Program-made: the position numbers and the translations under genes | In this document: in pieces, positions 11,314 through 21,062 of the stretch | Layout of the letters: each line of letters opens with the position of its first letter | How positions within the stretch are numbered: the stretch's first letter is position 1 | Notes under the pieces: model-generated | Database searches by the model: none | The model's input: the letters and a program-made list of their open reading frames with translations, nothing else | Told to the model about the DNA's origin: nothing | Assembly (NCBI RefSeq): GCF_029962835.1 | Contig: NC_080582.1 | Span: forward strand, 74,086,177-74,150,176 | Reading direction: 5' to 3' | Length of the DNA stretch: 64,000 nt | Source of the DNA: Magnolia sinica | Taxonomy: Eukaryota > Streptophyta > Magnoliopsida > Magnoliales > Magnoliaceae

Positions 11314-12189
11314 AGATGTCAAGACTGAAATTCGATATACAAAAAATAGATAGAAGGAACAGTTTTAGTTTGTGGTAGCAAAAGGTTAATGATATTATAG
11401 TTTCACAAGGGTTGAACAAGGCATTGTTGAAAATAAAACCTGAGATGATGACGGATGATGAATGAAGCGATCTTGGGGAGAAAGCTATATACACCATCCA
11501 TTTATATCTATTAAATGAGGTTATGTACAACGTCTTAATTGAGGAATCTCCCTTAGAGATATGGAAGAAGCTAGAAGATCTTTGCATGTCGAAGTCCCTA
11601 ACAAATATGTTGTTTATGAAGAAACAATTTTTCAGATTAAAATTGAAGAAATGATCGAATCTCCTAGAGCACATGAACACATTCACAAAGGGTGTAGCGA
11701 GTTGGTAAGGCTCAGAGAGACAGTCAAGGAAGAAGACAAAGCTGCTACTTCTAGCATCACTTCCCACATCATACGACCATCTTGTCACTACTTTGTTGTA
11801 TAGGAGGAATACAATGAAACTTGAAAAAAATTACTTCAACGCTCATTTCTAATGACATGAGGAAGAAGTCGAGTGATGAGGACTCTCAGACAAAAAGGCT
11901 AGTCATGAAAGGGGGTCAGAGATGTGTACGATCCATGGAGCGATCTTGATTTGACAATAAGAAAAAGTCCATATCAAAATTGAAAGCAAATAATAAATGC
12001 TTCTATTATAGCATAAATGGACATTGCAAGAGAGATTTCCATAAATAGAATGATGATCTAGAAAGTAAAGAAAAATAGCACATAGGTGAATTAACTAGCA
12101 TAGCATAAGAAATCTCAGAAGGAGACATTCTCTTGGTCTCTTCAGGTATGAGTCGCATCTCAGATACTTTGATACCGGATTCAGGATAT
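11314..12189 (+). pseudogene. Copia gag and protease start
   Basis: The gag reads MSRLKFDIQKIDRRNSF, then SQGLNKALLKIKPEMM, EKAIYTIHLYLLNEVMYNV and IWKKLEDLCMSKSLTN, which is the plant copia Gag (UBN2-type) pattern. ASLPTSYDHLVTTLL follows in another frame. A zinc knuckle near 11998-12045 reads CFYYSINGHCKRDF, with Cys residues lost. The protease active site, LIPDSGYS (D-S-G), is reached just before the MITE. Numerous stops and frameshifts are present. Gag would package copia RNA; this copy is dead. Confidence 0.8.
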
Positions 12190-12192
12190 TCA

Positions 12193-12550
12193 AGGCCTAT
12201 TTGGTCAATTGCATTAGATGGGATTAAGGTGAATGGAATTGTAAAAGTTACAATAAATCAATATGTAAGGTATTGTCCCTGAATTGGGTTTATCCATGTT
12301 TATACATTAAAAAATAAATCCCAGGATTTACTTTCAAATTGCATTTGGATTGAATAAGCAAAAATCCATCATATGTAGGATTAGTAATCCCATCTCACAC
12401 TTTCCAACACAAGGATCATTTTCCAAAGCCTATAAAGTTAATTTTAATCCCATCTCACACTCCTTCCAAACATGCTGTTTCGAATTTCAAAGTGGGATTA
12501 GTAATGCAATCCCATTTACTACAATTTAATACCAATGTCTAAACAGGCCT
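12193..12550 (+). mobile_element. 358-bp MITE (Harbinger-like) in copia protease
   Basis: The terminal inverted repeats are AGGCCTATTTGG and, as reverse complement, AGGCCTGTTTAG. The 3-bp flanks TCA (12190-12192, 12551-12553) are a target duplication. Removing the element and one TCA restores D-S-G-Y-S-Y-H-M-C of the copia protease exactly. It has no coding capacity and contains a repeated AATCCCATCTCACACT block. A 3-bp TSD and GGCCT ends suggest PIF/Harbinger, though the TSD is not the typical TAA/TTA. Confidence 0.82.
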
Positions 12551-12553
12551 TCA

Positions 12554-13900
12554 TATCACATGTGCCTGAATAAGACTCGTTTAAATTCCTACAAGGCCAT
12601 CAAAATAGGGACCATAGAGGTAAAAATGTTTGATGGAGTCATTCAAACTCTAGGTAATGTCAGGCATGTCACAAAGCTAAAGAGAAACTTAATATCCTTG
12701 AGGGTTTTAGATATGAACGGTTGCACGTTCACCCCTTTTGACGGTGTATTAAAGGTCACTAGAGGTACAATATTGGCATTGATGAAGGGATATAAGGTTG
12801 GAAATCTATACAAGTTAGTTGGGAGCTCAATTATGGGTGAGGCCACTACCACATCACATGCAAAATCTGGCACAGATGATTCTAATCTATGACATTTGTA
12901 GTTAGGGCATATGAGCAAGAGGGGTATGATAGAATTCCATAAACAAAAACTGTTGAAGGGAGTTAAGTCGTGCAAGGTGGATTTATATGAACATTGAATT
13001 CTAGGCAAGAAGTGCAAGGTAAGGTTCAAGATTGCTACACATACTAGCAACGGGGTGCTGAACTACTTTCATTCCGATGTCTGAGAACCGGTGACAGTAC
13101 CGTCTAAGGGAAGCGCACGATACTTCATGAGTTTCGAAGACGGTTACTCAAGAAAGGTTTGAGTTTACTTCTTAAAACATAAGTATGGGATATTCGCCTG
13201 GTTCAATTAATGGAAGGTGTAAGTAGAGAAGCAAATCGGGAGACATGTTAAGCGTCTCAGGTCAAACAATAGTACAGAGTATTGAGAGGCAGGATTCATG
13301 AAATTCTATAAGAATCAAGGCATCACAAGGTACTTCTAAACTCCAGGAACCCCACAACAAAATGAAGTGATAGAGAAGATATAACAAAGCTCTATTGGAA
13401 AGGGCGAGAAGCATGCACTTGCACGTGGGGTTGCCTAAAAGCTTTTGGGCTGAGGTGGTGAATGTGGTATACTACATAGTAAATCGGTCACCATCTATAG
13501 CGCTAGATTCCAAGATTGCAGATGAAGTATGGACATGCAATTACATTGATTATTCGGGGATGAGGACCTTCGGGTGTGTAACATATGTTCATGAGCATAG
13601 TGGATAAAGGTTGAAGTTGGATCTAAAGTCTAAAAAGTGCATCTTTTTTGGGTATGAAAAATATGTCAAGGGCTATAAGCTTTGGGATCTAGTTTCTTAC
13701 AATGTGGTTATTAGTAGAGATGTCATCTTTGATAAGGCATCAATGTTGAAGACCAACAAGGATGCTGCCATAGGGGAATTGGAAATACAGGATGAGACTG
13801 AGAGATTTTCGGTATAGGTCGAGCCAGTTGACTAGGTGATTGAAGGTAAAAATCAATAGGAGAAAGACATCGAGTAAAATAATCAGCAAGATACCTAGGA
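12554..13900 (+). pseudogene. Copia protease, pre-integrase and integrase
   Basis: The protease continues with YHMCLNKTRLNSYKA, and the frame is open to 12892 through LGNVRHVTKLKRNLISL. The GAG-pre-integrase LGHMSKRGMIEFHKQ and the degenerate zinc-finger region follow. The integrase core shows YFHSDV*EPVTVPSKG (first Asp), RSNNSTEY where DNGTEY is expected, and TPGTPQQNEVIEK (Glu region), then ARSMHLHVGLPKSFWAEVVN (13395-13607). The C-terminal block KSKKCIFFGYEKYVKGYKLW is at 13611-13817. The acidic linker to RT runs to about 14150 with stops. Several catalytic neighbours are mutated and at least ten stops break the frame. Confidence 0.83.
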
Positions 13901-14930
13901 AAGTATAGTCAGAAACATGGAGAAAAAAACCATTAGAGCCCTATTTGGTATATCGGTTCGAAGATAAGGTCTCTTTTGCATTTTTCATAGGACGTGGAGA
14001 TCCATCCATATTTCAAGAGGCGAAATTGAAAAGAATGGTGACAAGTGGATGTTAGTCATGGCAGAGGAGATGAAATCTCCATACAGGATTTAAACACAGT
14101 GAGTCAGTGAAACTTCCAAAAGATCAGCAGGCTATAGGGTGCAAAGGGTATTGTAACGTCTCGAAAAAATCCGTACAAAGACCCGAGTACCACCTCAGGC
14201 AGAAATCACCCAGGACCGAAACCTTTAGAAATTAGACGAGGATTAACTAAGTGCTAAACTATATTACCTGTGAAATTAGTACTAATCACTTTAAATACGA
14301 TCTGTAAGACCCGAAATGAGTAGAATAGTTAGCGCTACATTACCTTAAAACTTAGGATCCATCTCAAACCCTAGTTGCTCTTGGGAGCGCTTTGAAACTC
14401 CGTATCTGACTTGGACCGCACGTCGAAAGTCCGATGATCGTAAAACTATACCGTTATGACCATCTTGCTGGACTTCACTACCACCTTGAAAATCAAGTCC
14501 TAATTGTATCTAAAAACGCACAACTTGAGCCCGGAGCGAAGTGGGTGAGAAACGCGAATATCTTTAGGAAATAAACTGGGACTTAAGTGAATTGAGTCGT
14601 TTCACTTGCAAGACAAATCTAAGGATTCAGACCGTCGGAATCTGACCCAATTATACCCACGGATTAGGAAAAATTTTCAACACATGTCAGTACACTTGTG
14701 GCCCTGATCTACTACCGGTGACCGTCGAACTGAAACTAGTTCACCACGATCGATCTGTAAATTCGATTAGACCGAAAACTCAGCTTGACCTAGATCCAAT
14801 GTCAAGGAGCTTAAGTTCGACCGTACACAGAAAAGGGGCCTCCAAAAGTGTTCCGTTAAATCGAAACGGACGCTCTTTGGACATAACCTAAGTATACCTT
14901 GGCCCTGGGGCCATTCCCATCAGTCCTGGG

Positions 14931-14940
14931 CCTATATAAG
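14931..14940 (+). promoter_or_regulatory. TATA box of Tekay-type LTR
   Basis: CCTATATAAG precedes a purine-rich leader of GAGAGAAGAGAGAAAAGAG type. The same TATA-leader pair occurs in the 3' LTR at 24881-24890. The distance from the LTR start is about 780 bp. Confidence 0.65.
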
Positions 14941-16205
14941 GGCCTTAAACCCTCTCTCTCTCATCTCATACGAATTTGAAAAATTCTAGGAGAGAGAAGA
15001 GAGAAAAGAGAAGGAAAGAGAGAGGAAGTGAGAGAGTGTACTGGAGTTTGTTCTTGGGATTTAATCCTACCACTCCAAATGCTTATCTATCACGTCTGTA
15101 GCAATATTCCAGTGTTTCCGACAGCGTACTTGGGTAAGAAAACCTAACCCTAATCTGTTTTAGGGTATCATATAGTATTAATGGTGAAATAGCTAACCTA
15201 ATTCATGCTATGGGTTGCCATTCTACCGTTGACAAAGACTAAGTGTCTAAGACGAATCCGTTACACGTTTATCGGTGTAAGGTGTGGACTATATACGTTT
15301 AGGTTATGGTTTTCAAGACTTTCAATGCCGAATAGTGATTTATTACTGTCATGGGTGCCATTTCACATGTCAGACGTGATGTTTGTTTCGCTTTACGAAT
15401 ACGTATGAACTATGTCGAGTATAGTGTATTCTATGTATTTGTTGAAATAATTTAATATGTATGGTTTTTAAATTCGCAGTCGACATGATTATCTGTTATG
15501 CATATATGCTTGTTGTATATGCGACAACTTCTTGTCGAAAGGTTTTGCCTTAATACATATTATAACCAACGTACGTCATGTATGTTGGAATGTGTAGACT
15601 AAGTGTTTGTAAGAATGTCTAAATGAACTAGTAGTTAGTTAATTATACTTTGTATGGGTGTTGAGATATGATTTTCAACTACCTTAACTATGTGTATGAT
15701 TTTCTCCATGTGTTTTATACTATAATGTCTGTTTAGGCATGGAATGCATATGTGTGAATTCATGTTTAAGTTGTATTCCATAAAATGCTCGAATGATTGT
15801 ATGATTTGAATTATTGATCCATTACTACATTGACTTTATCATATGATTACTTGTTATAATTGAATGCGGTTGGGACTATCATATAGTCTAGGCAATCGGT
15901 AACAGGTTTTGACCAGTTGGCTTAAGTTGTTTTGCCATACAGGATGTGGTCAATGAATCCGAGCCGTACTTAGGGTGTCGACAGAGTGCTTACACACTTT
16001 ATATCGATCAACTCTATGTACGCTCGTACTAGTCGTGCTCGTCAAGTAACCCGATTGACTCGATGTATGTTCACCATGTTTGGACGCTACTGTTTGAATC
16101 TAAGGTACCAAACTTACCAATGGAAAGCCTGTTTAACCTTGGTACCTCGATCCGCTAAGACTCATGAGTCGGACATGGTGGTATGAGACACTGTGGTTGA
16201 GCTGT

Positions 16206-16447
16206 CGGCCTACGCTGGGGCGACGAGCCTCCCCGTAGTGTCCAGTGAGTAACACAGCATCGTAAGCTATATACGATGGTATGAGACACTGTATTCAAGC
16301 TGTTGGCCTACACTGATTAGGCGACGAGCCCTTTGTAGTGACCTCAAGCATACTCTGAGACTGCGTAAAGGCAACGAGACTTTTTGTAGCAACTAGAGTA
16401 CAAACTAGGCCTACACTGATCAGGTGACGAGCCCTTTGTAGCGACCT
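16206..16447 (+). repeat. U5 repeat array, GGCCTAC...GACGAGCC units
   Basis: Four degenerate units of about 36-40 bp, typified by GGCCTACACTGAT plus GACGAGCCCTTTGTAG, lie at about 16206-16240, 16305-16343, 16356-16393 and 16408-16447. The same array recurs in the 3' LTR (about 26172-26416), and one homologous unit is recognisable on the minus strand in the 938-5827 solo LTR (about 1730-1790). Confidence 0.7.
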
Positions 16448-17330
16448 AGAACTGTAACATCGTATGAGATTTACTAGGATTGACGACCCTAGAATGGATC
16501 ACTGTTTAGGAAATGCTATAAGGGAGGTACCTTAGTTTCCCAATCCTGCTGTATGAAAAGGACTAATAAGAACTTGGTAAACACGCTCATGCACTGCATT
16601 GCATGTGCCGTTTGGCGTTGGGTAAAGCATTGAGGAAGTGACTGACTTGCAAGACCGTAAGATGAAGATCGCAGAGGGAGTGCAGGCGAGGGCATGCATC
16701 ATTTATACATACCATTCTTGCATTAATTAGAGTACTTAAGGATGTGTGATTGTATTGCTTTATCATTACTGCTTTACTGAATTGATAACATGTTAACCTT
16801 TGCTCTATTGTTCCACTGAGTTGATCACTCACTCCCACGTAATGGGACGGTGTTTTAAACATCAACCAGACCCTGTTTTAGTTTTAGATGATGGCGGAGC
16901 CAGCGAGGCGGAGCCAGACTTTGAGGATGATGAGGAGGCATTCTTGTATATGCAGTGTTCCGGCGGGTTTACGTAGACTGTTCTGAATCGATGGGGCTTC
17001 AAGGTTCATGCTGTGTAGAGGACTACCACTCTTTTGACATTTTTATATTTTGAATGATACTTGTATTTATTTGACCTGGTAATGTATTCATACACTGGAG
17101 ATCGAAAACCGTCTATACGTTTTATCTATGCTTATACACCTCTTTTAGTCTTCCGTTTGCGTAACTTAACTATTCTGGAGTATGAATTACTGTTTTGGTA
17201 TGATCCCATTCATGTTTACACGTACTAACATAGACAGCATTCAATCACCATCAATTATGTTGCATAAGTGATGTGGTGGAACTTGGGAATTGGGCATTTG
17301 CACGACCCCCGGTTTTCAGGGCGTTACAAG

Positions 17331-17343
17331 TTGGTATCAGAGC
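17331..17343 (+). promoter_or_regulatory. Primer-binding site of Tekay-type element
   Basis: TTGGTATCAGAGC starts 2 bp after the 5' LTR and matches the 3' end of initiator-Met tRNA, the usual primer for plant LTR retrotransposons. Confidence 0.85.
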
Positions 17344-18164
17344 ATGATTTGGATTAAAATGGGCTTGGGTTATGATCACACGACGTACGTTGACGCATTT
17401 CGACGTAGGAGGATGCGAGAAAACGTAAAAAAAAAAGCATAGGTTCCCAGTTTCGCCAATCAGGGAAATTAACCGATATCAATCGTTGAGATCGGGTCCG
17501 TACCCCTCTGTGATCGCTTGAGACGACCTCGGATCACCCCTAGTCCATCAATCGACGAGTTTAGACCATGATTTACCCATCCTAGCCTTCAATAATCGAT
17601 AAATGCAAATATACATCAGCAAGGAACCTGAAATGACCCGAAACGACTTAAAAGGGAGTCGGGGGCCAAACGTGGCATTTTCAGGGGGACCCAAAATGGG
17701 ACTTACATGTTTTTAGGACCCAAGGGGCAGGAGGACCTCACTCCAGCGGTGACCGCTTGCCGGAAGGTCCAGAAGTGGGCGAGGTTCTCGTTGGTTCTGC
17801 TAGGCCTTGCTGCCTGGCGGGCCTGGCCGGTGGGGGCCGTGTGGGCCAACGCCCCTAGGGCATTGTGTGGCCCACTGTTTTGGGTTGGGATGTTTTAAAA
17901 CAGCCCCATGGCTGCCCCTCTTCATATCCCACCCCTCCTAGCTCTCCTTTTCTCAAGAAAATCCAAAAATCTTCACTCAAATCGCCCCTCTAAGTGCTTC
18001 TCCTTTCATTTTCGTGCACCACTCACGCCACCCTTTCAAACCTCTCTCTCATAGTTGTTCACCTCCTTCATTTCCTTTCATTTGAGCATCCAAACCCCAC
18101 TTTGTGTCTCAAATCCGGGAGAACCTAATAAACCATTCCATTTTCCTATTTCCTTCTCTTTTCC
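17344..18164 (+). other. Untranslated leader of Tekay-type element
   Basis: There are about 820 bp between the primer site and the first plausible start codon. The sequence is GC-rich around 17650-17900. An open stretch at 17707-17898 has no recognisable domain, and I do not call it a gene. The pyrimidine-rich segment at about 17920-18160 resembles a long leader. Confidence 0.5.
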
Positions 18165-19408
18165 ATGGCCTTATTCGAGCTTGTTACGGTCATATTCTCG
18201 ATTCTCACCATTCTTTCTATCATGGGAAAGAAAAGGGCTCCTGTGGATGAAGCTGAGCCTAGTCGCCCTACTCATTCAAGGAGACAGAGGGCCGCCGGCG
18301 CAAGTTCAAGTGTCGATCGGGAGATAAGGACCAAGCGGGAGCTTGATCCCCAGGCTTCCCTCGAAAGGATTCTTCTGACGGATATGTCTCATGAGAGATT
18401 TTATGGTCGCAGGGTCCTTTTTGAAGCTCATGTGGATGAGAGGCTCTTTGGGTAATATCTGTCGATGGACCGCCTGGTCGAGGCCAAGTGGGGTCCCGTA
18501 TTTGAGAGCGAGTACAACGCAAATGTGGGCACTGTCCGAGCCTTCTACGCCCACATTCAAGAGCCTACGCTGGAGCCATTGCAGTTTAAGATCCTTGTGG
18601 GTAGAGATCGGGAGGCCACAATTGATATTGGGTTGATAGCTCGGCTTATAAAAATGTCACTTGGCAAAGTCCATGCAAGCGAGAAGAATCTGAAGAGTGC
18701 ACGTGAAAAAGATCGCCGCATGGGTTTCCTTTGTGGCCGACTGGTTCATTGGCAACCAAACAATTGTCTCCTGGCATTTAATATGACAGATGACTTCCGC
18801 CTGCTTCACCACATTTTCACGTTCAACATCTACCCCAGGTGGAACAATCACAGCGAGTGCACCCGCTGATGGTAAATTTCCTGTACCAAGTGGGACAAGG
18901 AGAGAAGTTGTGCGTGCCTACGTATGTTCTGTGATAGATAGTTTTTATCGCACGCTCTATTAGAATGTCTGATTCGCTCCCATTCGGTGTCTCATATGCA
19001 AGATTGCACGTGAGTTTGGCTAAAGACTTGGGGTGAAAATGCCGGTGCTGATCCATTACATCAACGAAACTACTCTCAATCAGATGAAAATTGGGCCACG
19101 ACATTGGCAAGCTCGACTTGATAAGAGTGAGGACGAGACGGCTAGTGAGAAGTATGGAAGCGAGGAGAAAAGCCGAGAAGAGATAGGAGAAACAGGAAGA
19201 AGAAGAGGAGGCTCAGGACACGGATGAGAGCTCCCCTCCTATGACACTGGAGCATGACACTGATCGGGCTGCTAGGGAAGCCCACTTAGCTAGACTTGAG
19301 GAGGGCCAGGCTGCCCTGCGACAGGAGATTATTGATACCCAGGCCCTCCTAAAACACAGGTTTAAGAAGGTGACTCGCACCTTGAAAGCTATCCTGTGCT
19401 CCCTGTAG
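18165..19408 (+). pseudogene. Additional ORF upstream of gag, 'putative plant transposon protein' type
   Basis: A decayed ORF of about 390-410 codons lies in sense orientation between leader and gag. Candidate starts are ATG 18165 and in-frame ATG 18222 (MGKKRAPVDEAEPSR). The N-terminus is basic and Ser/Arg-rich. Next come VRAFYAHIQEPTLEPLQFK (about 18535-18590), then LLHHIFTFNIYPRW, VNFLYQVGQGEKLCVPTYVL and SLPFGVSYARL in shifted frames, then LIHYINETTLNQMKIG, an acidic stretch, and a coiled-coil-like C-terminus (EAHLARLEEGQAALRQEI) with a stop at 19406. This order resembles the Pfam 'putative plant transposon protein' (Transposase_32) family, whose function is unknown. Defects are a TAA at 18453, a frameshift near 18845 and further stops. 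Confidence 0.55.
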
Positions 19409-19870
19409 GATAAGGGTGTCCCTCCTCCGTCACCAGACTCTGATGTCTAGTCATCCATGCCGTCACCCTGTAACTTATTTTTGTTGTTGTTTTAGGATGT
19501 CTGTGTTTTAATGTTGATGGGCCTAGTAGTGTAGTAGGTAGAAAGTGTGTTTGTGTTTGGTAGTTTGGGCTTAGCATAGCCGCATGCGTTCCTGTCATAA
19601 TTCATGTAGAACCTTATTCTATGTATTGTGACAAATTTTGTTAAATGAAATGTATTTCGTTTCTTTTGCTATAAGGTGCATTGAATGCTTAAAGAATTGA
19701 GTATTGTTATGCTACATCTGACACGGGGTGCACCCTATGTTATATAGGGAAGGCCACCTAAGGCCACGTAGAGTACGACACGTGATACACTTGGCAAGTC
19801 GTTTGACGGGGCACCTCCCCTAAGCAATAGCCATACGGACCCTAGTTTAGGCCCGTCTCCCTCTGACACT
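19409..19870 (+). other. Spacer between extra ORF and gag
   Basis: This AT-richer stretch has no coding signal, with T-rich tracts near 19475-19495 and 19630-19670. It could hold a terminator or a start region for gag translation, but nothing specific is visible. Confidence 0.4.
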
Positions 19871-21062
19871 ATGCCGGATTCTTAGCCGGCCATTGGCCCC
19901 ACTAATGGGCCGACACTTGTGCCACCATCTACTGCACCACCTGTGGCACCATTTGTGGAACCACCCGTTGCGCCACTGGCCCCTGAGCAGGCCCATGCGT
20001 CTTCTTCGACGCCGCACGTGCCTCAAACGGCTCCACCTACTGATAGGTTCGAGCAGATGATATTGCTATGCAGCAGCAGCAGATGCAGCACCAACAGCAG
20101 TAGCAGTAACTCTTGGCCACCCTTGGGGGAATCTTTGCCCAGAGTATGGGTGTGGCTCCACCTGCACCTTTCGTACATCCTGTGGGAAATCCAGGTGCCA
20201 GTGGCCACTTAAGCAATTTCAGCGCTTATGGCCTCCTACTTTTACGGGTACTCACCGACCCAAAGAGGCCGAGTATTGGCTTGACCATATCTCTAAGATG
20301 CTAAAGCCGCTACACTGCACGGAACCTGAGCAGGTGGACTTGGTCACCTATATGTTTGAGAAGGAAGCCAGCCTATGGTGGGATAGCGTCCTGCGGACTG
20401 TTGTTGTCGGCTATGTGTGGACGTGGAAAGCGTTTGAGACCCATTTCCATGAGAAATACTATCCCCTCACTTATCGGCATGAGAAGGAAAGTGAGTTCCT
20501 TCGCCTTTGTCAGGGGGGCATGTTGGTGTCCGAGTACGAGAATCGATTTATGGAGCTGGGCAGGTATGCTCTATTGATATTAGGGGATCAGGATATGCGG
20601 ATGCGGCGATTTTCTGAGGGTCCGCGACCTGAGATCTGCTCGAAGATGTGCTGCGCTAGCATATTTACCTATGCTGAACTAGTGGGCATGTCCTTGCGAG
20701 TTGAGCAGGATGGGGACAGGTTGTCCCACAAGAGGATGCCTCTGGCTCCCCGACCGTGTCCTGATCTTTCGAGCAGACTGTTCATCGGCAAGAGGCCGCG
20801 CGCAGACTCACCGCCGAGGTTGATGGCTTCAGCTGCCCCATTGAGGCGACCTGATGTGTGGTGTGCTTACTACAAGAGGCCTGACCACACAGAGGTGAAC
20901 TGTTTCACCAGGATGAGAGATAGCGGCTTCTCACCACCTCAGAGGATCAACCGCCTTGCTTTGCTCACTCCACTTGCGGGAGTGCATAACGTGTTTCATG
21001 TATCTATACTGAAGAAATACGCACCTCGATCTAGGCTGCCTCGACGGCCTACAGTACCTTAG
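19871..21062 (+). pseudogene. Gag of Tekay-type element, chimeric
   Basis: An ATG at 19871 opens a Pro/Ala-rich N-terminus with one early stop. A CAG-rich tract (about 20070-20110) encodes poly-Gln in one frame, and a frameshift follows. The retrotransposon gag domain is open from 20298: YWLDHISKMLKPL just upstream, then FEKEASLWWDSVLR, FETHFHEKYYPLTYR, EFLRLCQGGMLVSEYENRF and RRFSEGPRPEI. The zinc knuckle is degenerate, CAYYKRPDHTEVNC, with the second Cys replaced by Tyr. After it the frame runs into an integrase-derived segment (20951-21035) and stops at 21060. Gag forms the particle; the chimeric end is abnormal. Confidence 0.82.
20951..21035 (+). repeat. Integrase C-terminal fragment inside gag
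   Basis: About 80 bp reading NRLALLTPLAGVHNVFHVSI is clearly homologous to the integrase C-terminal segment at 24152-24230 of the same element (YRLALPTPLIGVHNVFHVFM). By position it belongs 3 kb downstream. The gag copy keeps HVSILKKY, closer to the family norm than the element's own HVFMLKKY. It may therefore derive from a related element rather than from a simple internal duplication. Confidence 0.75.

Larger units (their letters stand above)
14152..17328 (+). mobile_element. 5' LTR of Tekay-type element
   Basis: This 3177-bp LTR has a short U3 with a TATA box at 14933, a GA-rich leader (about 14990-15045) and a 2.3-kb R-U5 with a repeat array at 16206-16447. It is 384 bp longer than the 3' LTR, mainly because the 3' LTR lacks the segment corresponding to about 14353-14780. 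Similar solo LTRs elsewhere in the window (938-5827) share the same plan. Confidence 0.92.

Noticed and set aside
11225..11788. Minus-strand open frame of 187 codons
   Set aside because: It is antisense to the copia gag and shows no domain. The plus-strand gag explains the region.
12643..13050. Minus-strand open frame of 135 codons
   Set aside because: It is a shadow of the copia protease/pre-integrase on the plus strand.
16206..16447. CRISPR-like spaced repeats
   Set aside because: The units are degenerate with irregular spacing, lie inside a plant LTR, and recur in the sister LTR. This is U5 structure, not CRISPR.
17707..17898. GC-rich open frame in the Tekay leader
   Set aside because: Composition alone explains the lack of stops; there is no domain and no family support.
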